Source: Candidatus Omnitrophota bacterium (GTDB taxonomy: Bacteria > Omnitrophota > Gorgyraeia > Aquiviventales > Aquiviventaceae). From it: 7,261 bases of DNA. Shown piece after piece: positions 1-5,900 of the stretch. Position numbers and translations under genes: made by a program. The stretch is taken from the NCBI GenBank assembly GCA_016180605.1, contig JACPAW010000092.1, positions 1 through 7,261 of the forward strand, read 5' to 3'. The notes under the pieces are model-generated. The model saw only the letters and a program-made list of their open reading frames with translations. It had not been told where the DNA came from and made no database searches. How positions within the stretch are numbered: the stretch's first letter is position 1; each line of letters opens with the position of its first letter.

Positions 1-51
1 AACTTTATAGACAGGGGTTCTTGATCCAAATGGCAATGAGTATCAACCCAC

Positions 52-312
52 TCAAGCGGCATCCTGAAGCAGCGACTGGAAATCCACTTTGGACATCAAG
101 CCGGCAACTTCCGGATCGCGCAAGAGTTCTGTGAGCTTCGGATAGACTGCCAGTTTTGCAGCATCTTGAGTTTTCATGAGCGTTTGGAATTCTGGATCCA
201 TTAAAAGAACACGGAATTTAGGATTTTCCAAGAGCTTCTTCATGGACTCATCCTTCAGCAAGCTTTGCATGGCTTTGTATTGCTTAAGAGACTGGCGGAT
301 TTTATCGAACAT
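52..312 (-). CDS. Small helical protein with two STI1/DP-like repeats, 86 aa
   Basis: The product is unrecognised as a named protein. It is a soluble, helix-rich chain with no signal peptide or membrane segment. Two similar halves are visible: residues about 24-47 (KKLLENP, LLMDPEF, LM) and about 58-82 (LTELLRDPEV, GLM, DFQSLL). The pattern of a short amphipathic helix, an Asn-Pro or Asp-Pro turn and a second helix resembles the DP/STI1 repeats of Hop/Sti1-type co-chaperones, which bind hydrophobic peptide stretches. That resemblance is my inference from pattern only. The ATG at 312 is the only start available, because the DoxX stop lies in the same frame 12 bases upstream. No clear Shine-Dalgarno is seen, so translation may depend on ribosomes arriving from the DoxX gene. 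Last gene of the three-gene cluster; a chaperone-like or accessory role for its membrane-protein neighbours is possible but unproven. Confidence 0.75.
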   Translation of the reverse strand: MFDKIRQSLKQYKAMQSLLKDESMKKLLENPKFRVLLMDPEFQTLMKTQDAAKLAVYPKLTELLRDPEVAGLMSKVDFQSLLQDAA

Positions 313-324
313 TAAGGGGTGGTC

Positions 325-768
325 TTAAGGAAGAGTGTAACGGGAAGTTTCTTTTGGCGAACCCAGCATGTGATCCAAGCTGTATCGCCCCGGGCCAATG
401 AGAATGAGTGCAATGAATACAATTCCGTCTTCTATCGCATGGGAAGCTGCCAGCAAACCTTCTCCACCGGCTAAGTGTTTGATTGAAGCCACCGCCATGG
501 TAGAAGCCATCAAAGCAGCCGCAGGCCGCGTCCAGTAGCCTGCGATGAGAAAAAGCCCGCCAACGAATTCGCTGCACCCTGCCAGGAAGCCCCACAGTGC
601 CGGCACAAAATGAATGCCCAGATTCTGCATGGCCAAGCCGACTTTTGCCCAAACCTCGGGGCCTCCGAAGAGCTTTGGAGCGCCATGAAAAAGAAACAGG
701 ACTCCTAGCCCCACGCGCAGCCACAGAAGCCCTACATCGATCAAGCTGGGATTTAAGACGTTGTTCAT
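325..768 (-). CDS. DoxX family integral membrane protein, 147 aa
   Basis: The sequence matches the DoxX family, small four-helix inner-membrane proteins. Some members are subunits of thiosulfate:quinone oxidoreductase; many others have no assigned function. Predicted membrane helices lie at about residues 12-28, 56-78, 82-97 and 113-125. Family hallmarks visible are the LRVGLGVLFLFHGAPKLFGG stretch at the end of helix 1 (residues 17-36), the Gly-rich EFVGGLFLIAGYWTRPAA turn between helices 2 and 3 (67-84), and the C-terminal GPGRYSLDHML (125-135). Length is normal for the family. The ATG shares one base with the TAA of the upstream 56-aa gene (TAATG), which indicates translational coupling; no separate Shine-Dalgarno is evident. 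No DoxD or other sulfur-oxidation gene is present, so a thiosulfate role is not supported here. A general redox or membrane-stress role is conceivable. Confidence 0.92.
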   Translation of the reverse strand: MNNVLNPSLIDVGLLWLRVGLGVLFLFHGAPKLFGGPEVWAKVGLAMQNLGIHFVPALWGFLAGCSEFVGGLFLIAGYWTRPAAALMASTMAVASIKHLAGGEGLLAASHAIEDGIVFIALILIGPGRYSLDHMLGSPKETSRYTLP

Positions 769-938
769 TAACGCTTCGGGCTGCCTGTGGAATCGATTCC
801 AGCAAAAGTGCCGAGGATAATCAGCCCCAATCCCACGGTGCAGGAAATCAGATCATCGCGACGCAGTACAGTAGCCAAAGCCAGGACAACCAGCACCAAA
901 CCGCATAAGGTTAAGATAAAGCTAAGACGACGGTACAT
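768..938 (-). CDS. Small two-helix membrane protein, 56 aa
   Basis: Unrecognised short protein. It starts MYRRLSF, followed by a hydrophobic segment at about residues 6-24. A short charged loop (RRDD, 26-29) leads to a second hydrophobic segment at about 32-47, and the tail is polar and basic (SPKR). The positive N-terminus and charged loop suit a small inner-membrane hairpin with both ends in the cytoplasm, though the central loop charge is mixed. The reading frame stays open to an ATG at 1010, but the start at 938 is chosen because GGGAGG lies four bases before it and because the longer form would translate the palindromic leader. Its stop overlaps the DoxX ATG by one base, so the two are very likely co-translated. 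It may be a partner or small accessory subunit of the DoxX protein; that is inferred from the overlap alone. Confidence 0.75.
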   Translation of the reverse strand: MYRRLSFILTLCGLVLVVLALATVLRRDDLISCTVGLGLIILGTFAGIDSTGSPKR

Positions 939-942
939 GCGT

Positions 943-948
943 CCTCCC
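943..948 (-). promoter_or_regulatory. Ribosome binding site of the 56-aa gene
   Basis: Read on the minus strand this is GGGAGG, four bases before the ATG at 938. It is the strongest Shine-Dalgarno match seen in the window and decides the start of this gene. It lies three bases downstream of the last arm of the palindromic leader, so folding of that arm could affect ribosome access. Confidence 0.75.
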
Positions 949-951
949 TTC

Positions 952-1008
952 AGTCCCACCTGATTAGCGAAGCTAATCAATACCGGTGGGACTAGAAAGA
1001 GTCCCACC
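952..1008 (-). repeat. Three-arm palindrome (nested and alternative hairpins) in the leader of the 56-aa/DoxX operon
   Basis: Read on the minus strand there are three 9-base arms: GGTGGGACT (1008-1000), its exact reverse complement AGTCCCACC (993-985), and GGTGGGACT again (960-952). Arms 1 and 2 can form a perfect 9-bp hairpin with a six-base loop (999-994). Arms 2 and 3 can form another perfect 9-bp stem. That stem encloses a perfect 8-bp hairpin, TGATTAGC-TTC-GCTAATCA (979-961), directly abutting arm 3. The two 9-bp stems share arm 2 and cannot both form. There is no U-tract after either stem, so it is not a standard intrinsic terminator. It could be an RNA switch acting on translation or a REP/MITE-like dispersed palindromic element; the sequence alone cannot tell which. 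Confidence 0.8.
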
Positions 1009-1042
1009 ACTTGCGGTCTCCACTGAATGACTGCGTTATTCT

Positions 1043-1072
1043 ATCATACCCCTCTTAGAATTTTCTTCGGAA
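1043..1072 (-). promoter_or_regulatory. Possible sigma-70-type promoter for the 56-aa/DoxX/86-aa cluster
   Basis: On the minus strand, TATGAT (1048-1043) matches five of six positions of the -10 consensus. TTCCGA (1072-1067) is a poor -35, with 18 bases between them. Transcription would start near 1036 and carry the whole palindromic leader. The site overlaps the 3' end of the TamB-like gene. The -35 is weak, so this is tentative, and read-through from the TamB-like gene is an alternative. Confidence 0.3.
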
Positions 1073-2554
1073 GATAAGAAAGAGCCGATCAAACCAATTT
1101 CGATGCTGATCCTTGGTAGGATCCACTTCGGGTGAAGTGCCATCTAGTGTGGGGGGCTGCAGCGATTGTGTTCCAGCACTCTTTTCGGCCTCGACACTGA
1201 TGGATGTGGCCTCGCCAAAGCGGTAGCCTGCTCCCCCTCGCTGCTTTATCGTGCCATTCGGCTCATTCGGTGTGGGAGGCTCAAGCACGTAACTAGCCTC
1301 AACGCGGTCAAACAAAAGGGTCTTGGCACCCGCTTCTCCGGTCTCCGGATTGTAGGTCAACGCCAACTCACTCAATCCGAATTGTTTGGCAATACGGCTG
1401 ACGGAGCCGCCGAAAACAAAATAGTCGATGAAATCCTGGGCCAGTTCCGTGGAAAGGTAATCATGCCCAAATAGAGTCTCAGCACTGCTCCAGCTTTTCC
1501 CGGTCACAAGCATGGCTAAAAGCCTTCGCTGGCCCATGGGAGGAGAAGAGCTCAAACGCACCTGAGGTTTACCGAGCTTTCCTGTGATATTCATCCGGAT
1601 GGTGGTGTTATCTACGACAGCGGTCCCGCCAACATCCACCGCCGGCTGCATCGGGTTTCCATCCCACCTTAATAAACTCGGTCGCAGCCTCATCAGGGTG
1701 GTCTTGGAACTCAAGATCCCCTGTCTTAAGGTCAAAGTACCGAGCAACCCAACCGGCGAGAATTTACGGTTTACCGTCAGGTCGACTTGGCCTTGCGCGT
1801 CGTTAAGCTGCAAACGCTTATGCAGCAACTCTTGCACAATAAAGGAACCCTCCACTTTCAGTTCCTCCCAAGAACCTTGCGCACGCCACTCCACATCCGT
1901 GCAAGTACCCCGCACCGCAGGAACATGCAAGGCGGAAGAAAAAGCAGCAAGCAACTCCTGAATGCTCAGGGCCTTGCTGTACCCCTGCACATCCAGCTTC
2001 CCGGCATTCTGCCTGGCAAAAAGAATGATCGGCTCGGAGATGGGTAGCGTCAGCCGCGCATTGTAAATGGACCGCATGTGCCGCAGATGCAAGGCAGAGC
2101 CCCATTCCAAGCGCTGGATCTTAAGCGTGTGTTCTACCGGAAATGCGGCAATGCCTTTAGCTTCGAGCTCTTCCAAAGACCACCCTTTAAATACGCTGCC
2201 CTTAATGGCGGATACGGTTAACTTTTGAACTCGGCCCGGCCAGTTCAATTGCACCCTTTCTAAACGGATCGGCACATGAGCAAAACCCAGCAGGCGGATC
2301 GGCCCAACTAAGATGCGTTCGCAGCGCACCCAGCTCTGGGGGTCTTCGCCTTTCAAATTCTTTAAGACCAAATCCTCGATGACAAAACCGTTGAAAAGGT
2401 TCCCGCGAAGAGTCTGCCACTCATGCCCTCCGGCATAGCCAGAGAGCATGCCATGCGCTAACCCCGCCGCACCGTAGGGGGACCATACGGCAACAGCTGC
2501 TATGACAGCTACCGCAATAATGAACCCTACCAACCACTTCAGAAGACCAGACAT
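1055..2554 (-). CDS. Short TamB-domain (translocation/assembly module) envelope protein, 499 aa
   Basis: Likely a TamB/AsmA-like protein. TamB is anchored in the inner membrane, spans the periplasm with a beta-rich groove, and serves in outer-membrane protein assembly and phospholipid transport. An N-terminal anchor is visible at about residues 6-24 (WLVGFIIAVAVIAAVAV). Residues about 30-320 are beta-rich with alternating hydrophobics, including GNLFNGFVIEDLVLKNL (51-67), typical of the TamB N-terminal region. The C-terminal TamB signature is clear at 325-355: GKLGKPQVRLSSSPP, then LLAMLVTGKSW. A DxxRVEASYVLE strand follows at about 416-425. The tail after 460 is Pro-rich and basic and lacks a long C-terminal barrel-like stretch. 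Proteobacterial TamB is near 1,250 residues, so this is a compact form. I start it at the ATG at 2554; the open frame reaches 2893, but that extension has no hydrophobic signal and overlaps the plus-strand gene. No strong Shine-Dalgarno is seen. No adjacent BamA/TamA gene. Confidence 0.85.
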   Translation of the reverse strand: MSGLLKWLVGFIIAVAVIAAVAVWSPYGAAGLAHGMLSGYAGGHEWQTLRGNLFNGFVIEDLVLKNLKGEDPQSWVRCERILVGPIRLLGFAHVPIRLERVQLNWPGRVQKLTVSAIKGSVFKGWSLEELEAKGIAAFPVEHTLKIQRLEWGSALHLRHMRSIYNARLTLPISEPIILFARQNAGKLDVQGYSKALSIQELLAAFSSALHVPAVRGTCTDVEWRAQGSWEELKVEGSFIVQELLHKRLQLNDAQGQVDLTVNRKFSPVGLLGTLTLRQGILSSKTTLMRLRPSLLRWDGNPMQPAVDVGGTAVVDNTTIRMNITGKLGKPQVRLSSSPPMGQRRLLAMLVTGKSWSSAETLFGHDYLSTELAQDFIDYFVFGGSVSRIAKQFGLSELALTYNPETGEAGAKTLLFDRVEASYVLEPPTPNEPNGTIKQRGGAGYRFGEATSISVEAEKSAGTQSLQPPTLDGTSPEVDPTKDQHRNWFDRLFLIFRRKF

Positions 2555-2591
2555 GATGAGATTATCCGTCGAGGAGAGACTGCTTGACTCT

Positions 2592-2620
2592 AGTTTAATC
2601 TTCTTCGAGCAAGCAAGCAA
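2592..2620 (-). promoter_or_regulatory. Possible promoter for the TamB-like gene
   Basis: On the minus strand TTGCTT (2620-2615) and TAAACT (2597-2592) are separated by 17 bases, giving weak -35 and -10 matches (three and four of six). Transcription would start near 2585, about 30 bases before the ATG. The -35 falls inside a short tetranucleotide run, GCAA three times plus G (2609-2621 on the plus strand). If that run changes copy number, promoter spacing or the -35 could shift. Tentative. Confidence 0.25.
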
Positions 2621-2659
2621 GAAAGTACCACTCCCTTGCCGAAAGACGGCTGAGCGAGT

Positions 2660-2878
2660 ATGATTGACGACGACATGCTCAGTGAGGAAGAACGGCGAGA
2701 AATGTTGGAAATGGCAAAATCCACCAAAATCCGAGAGGAGTTTCGGATTCTTAAAGCTGCCTCCCGCCGTTCGCTTAATGTGGATCAACTCATGAGTTTT
2801 CTCACCGGAATGAGCGAGCTTAACCCTACCTTGGTCCAACGTACCCGATTTGTTGCTTATCCGCGCGCACTTCTGTGA
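2660..2878 (+). CDS. Small charged helical protein of unknown function, 72 aa
   Basis: This is the only convincing plus-strand gene. The predicted protein starts MIDDDMLSEEERREMLEMAK and continues as amphipathic helix to about residue 36. A second helical patch, NVDQLMSFLTGMSELNP (40-56), precedes a basic, aromatic tail ending YPRALL. Acidic/basic heptad-like spacing, normal amino-acid use and no cysteines argue for a real protein. The minus-strand translation of the same stretch is rich in Ser, Phe, His and Cys and lacks structure. I recall small proteins of unknown function in other bacteria with a similar SEEER...LREDF...DEFLxFL layout, but cannot name a family. A second ATG at 2675 (MLSEEERR) is an equally possible start; neither has a strong Shine-Dalgarno (GAGCGAG lies upstream of the first). 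It is divergent from the TamB-like gene (105-bp gap) and convergent with the large gene (35-bp gap). It might be a small cytosolic adaptor or regulator; function unknown. Confidence 0.7.
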   Translation: MIDDDMLSEEERREMLEMAKSTKIREEFRILKAASRRSLNVDQLMSFLTGMSELNPTLVQRTRFVAYPRALL

Positions 2879-2913
2879 CCCCCCTTCAATCACTTATCCT
2901 TTTCGATTTTGTT

Positions 2914-5900
2914 TCAGCGCTCATCTGTGGTATTGCCGAAGGTGGGTAAAAGAGCTGGCCGGGTGGGATCAAGAATCTCATAACGGGCAGCACGATCATG
3001 GATCGCTCGCCACAAATCACGGTTAGCTTCGAGGGGCTGATTGCCGTTTTCGCGGTACAGCTCATCTAGGATACGCAATCCTGCCCGCAGCCGAAGCAGC
3101 ATCGTCCGCTGCAGATCCACTTCCCCGCGATCGTATGCTGCCTTAGCGAAATACCAGGCCACTTGCCAGATTTCATTGTAGTCCAGGAAATTGATATTCC
3201 ATGGGGCGATGTCTTCCAATTCATTTGGAGTGGCCATTAGCCAAGCATTTTTATCGGTGTCAGCATGGATATAGGAATTCAAAAGACGCGCCATCTCAAT
3301 AGAAGTCTTTTGAGGTATGGATTCACCAAATAGGACTTGCCAAAAAACTTCAAGCGCTTTAACAGTCCCCTTGACCAATCTCACACGATCCCCTGCCCGG
3401 ACACGACTATCATTGCGAGCGATCGCACGCAGGGCAATCCAAGTAAACTCACAAACGGTCTGGCCTACTCTTCGCGCAACCGATGTAGGCTCCCATGGTC
3501 CCTGGCCCCAGCGTCCATCCGACCAGTCCATCAAGTGTCCGTCTATCCCTATGTTTACATAGCGTACAAAATCTGCAGCCCTGGCTACATGACCCTGACC
3601 ATCTATGATCAAATCTGATAACACCTGACTACTGGAATCAGCGTCAAATAACGGCACATCCATTAGATCTGTAAAAGGAGCGTTCATCCATCGGAATGGA
3701 TCGGTTGGCATAACCGGACGCGGTTGTTCGTCCACATGCCACTCGTGCGAAGCAGGAGCCAGAGTCAACCAGCCACCCATACCTACCAATAATCCAAGCT
3801 CCAAGGCAGCTTGTCGTAAGCGACTATGAATGTCCGGAATCCTTTCGTCCGTCAGCCGATACCAAGGTCGTGGATCATGTGTTTGGTAAGCATAGGCCTC
3901 GGCACCCGCATCATATAAAACCGGTAACGTTTCCGGATCCACACCTGATGCTGCCAATAATGACGCCGTTAAGGCAGCCCGCAAGAGCTCCTGAGAGGCG
4001 TCCTCCATTGGCCAGAGCCGCTTCACAACAATGGTCTGCTCACCTACTCGTACGGAAGAAGAACGCCGCCCCCACTTTCTGCCTGGATCAGACAACTGTG
4101 GGAGATTCGCGAATGCGACCCGGGTACTCATCCACTGCTCCAGAAACGGTTGGAGAGTCAATGTGGTGCTTCTGCTTCCAAAAACGTATAAACCCATCCA
4201 CGCTGCCAGAACAGTCAGCGCCTCTTGATTCACCGGATCGACATCCAATAATTTTTCGAACAAAGGTTTTATAAGAGGCATGAGAAAAGATTGCGCTGGA
4301 TCAAATTTCATGTCCTTTGCAGCTAATATGGCAATGGTGATTTCGGCAAGCCACGCCGCTAATGGACTCATTTCCGAAGCTTTCGGCCATGACACATCCC
4401 CTGCCCCTTGGACGTATTGCCTCAGAGGTTTTAAGGCCGAGGCAATCATCTGAGGATCGCGAGAATGGAGGGCCAGATACCGCAATGCTTCATAGGCCTG
4501 TCCATCATCCAAAGCCTTAATCGTAGAAGCTTGAACGGCAGGAGGTGCCGGTGCCATCTGTTCATTCAGCAGAGGATGCAACACATGCGGAATGACATCC
4601 CACCCTGCAGGATAGGCATCCAATGCGCTTTTTTGTCGCTCCCATATACCCAAAATGTGCGCTACCGTTTGCGAATCCTGCAGAGTCCATCCGATGGTCT
4701 TCCAAGCGATCCAGCGAGAGAGGACATTGAGCAGTTTGACTTCCTGGCTCCATTGGTAGAGCAGTAGATCTTCCTGGCTGATGGAAGTCCATACGCGAAC
4801 AGATAAAAGCAGGTGAACTAAAGCTCGGTCATGACTCAACCGTCGTAGCGCTGCTTCATCACCGAGCTCAATGAGACTGGTCAATGCCTGGAGCTGGGTT
4901 TCTGGCCAACGGGCTGTGGATGCAATCTGTTCCAAATCAGAGTTCAACCGAAGCCAACCGATCGCTTTGGCAGCCTCAACACTTTGAACCATCGCCTTCC
5001 CCTCTACCTTCCGATTCAGCAATCGCTTTAATTTATCGTCATGACGCAGCGCTTCCAGGACCGGTTCTCGAAAGGCTGACGGCGTATCCTGAATGGCTCC
5101 CAGAGTGGCCACGATCAGGGACGCATCATCTAGATTTTGAATAGCCTGGATGGCCGCATCCGAAGACTGAAGGACAACAAGCGCATGGATTCCCTGGATA
5201 AGCTTTTGGCGCATGTGTCTCTCAAAATTTCGATACATCCGCTGCGCTTCATGACGGCGATACAACAGATTAGTTCGCGGATCAGACAACTGCTGGCTGC
5301 TCTTTTTGAAATCCAGAACGTCTTGCCTTATGACATCTGCAATTGCTTGGGGAAGGGTGGGAGCTTCTTGCAAACGAGCCAGCAAAACCGGCTCCTCTCG
5401 AGAGCCTATTTCTTCAATCGCTTCCAGAATGACGTCCACATTCTTTCGACTTCGCATGAGCTGGGTTAACAAATACGGGGCTTGCCTTTGGACCAGAGCA
5501 ATGATGGCAGCTACGCGAACCGGCGAAAAAGAAGATTCCTCAACAAACCGATACAGTAAGGCTTCGGCTCCCAACGAATTGTCTTGCGACTCTGCCAATG
5601 CTGCGATTAAAACATGTGAGACATCCGAGTGGGACTGGGCAACCCAATCAATCAAGTCGAGTGGAGTGTCGGAAAGATAGGTTTCCACTAACCTCCTTGC
5701 CAATGGAAGCTGCATTTCGGAAGACGCATAAGATATTTTTTCCATAAGAGTCAATACGGCTTCCCTTGGTGGCAATGCTGCCACCAAAGCCATGCTGTCT
5801 TCGACAGTTTGGTATTCGGTAACTTCTTGCAAGGGAACCGCTTCACTTGTCACGGCTTGCCCTCGGATCCATCCCACCAATCGCTGAATGAGACGACGCA

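Noticed and set aside
8..51. Hairpin after the 86-aa gene (GGGTT with AACCC, TTGAT with ATCAA)
   Set aside because: The pairing is broken by bulges, the loop is long and no U-run follows on the minus strand, so a terminator cannot be supported.
308..327. TTAAG/CTTAA inverted repeat between DoxX and the 86-aa gene
   Set aside because: A five-base AT-rich stem is expected by chance and has no supporting context.
302..805. Minus-strand 167-codon open frame over the DoxX gene
   Set aside because: It is rich in Arg, Cys and Ser and lies out of frame with a clear DoxX protein; a shadow frame.
939..1010. N-terminal 24-residue extension of the 56-aa membrane protein
   Set aside because: It would be encoded by the palindromic repeat, while an ATG with GGGAGG at ideal distance exists at 938.
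2584..2612. Plus-strand TTGACT as -35 of the 72-aa gene
   Set aside because: No acceptable -10 hexamer lies 16-18 bases downstream.
2555..2893. N-terminal 113-residue extension of the TamB-like protein
   Set aside because: It lacks a signal or membrane segment, has an irregular composition, would place the true anchor internally, and overlaps the more protein-like plus-strand gene.
2879..2913. Bidirectional terminator between the convergent genes
   Set aside because: Only a four-base AATC/GATT pairing is visible, with no GC-rich stem; not enough to call.
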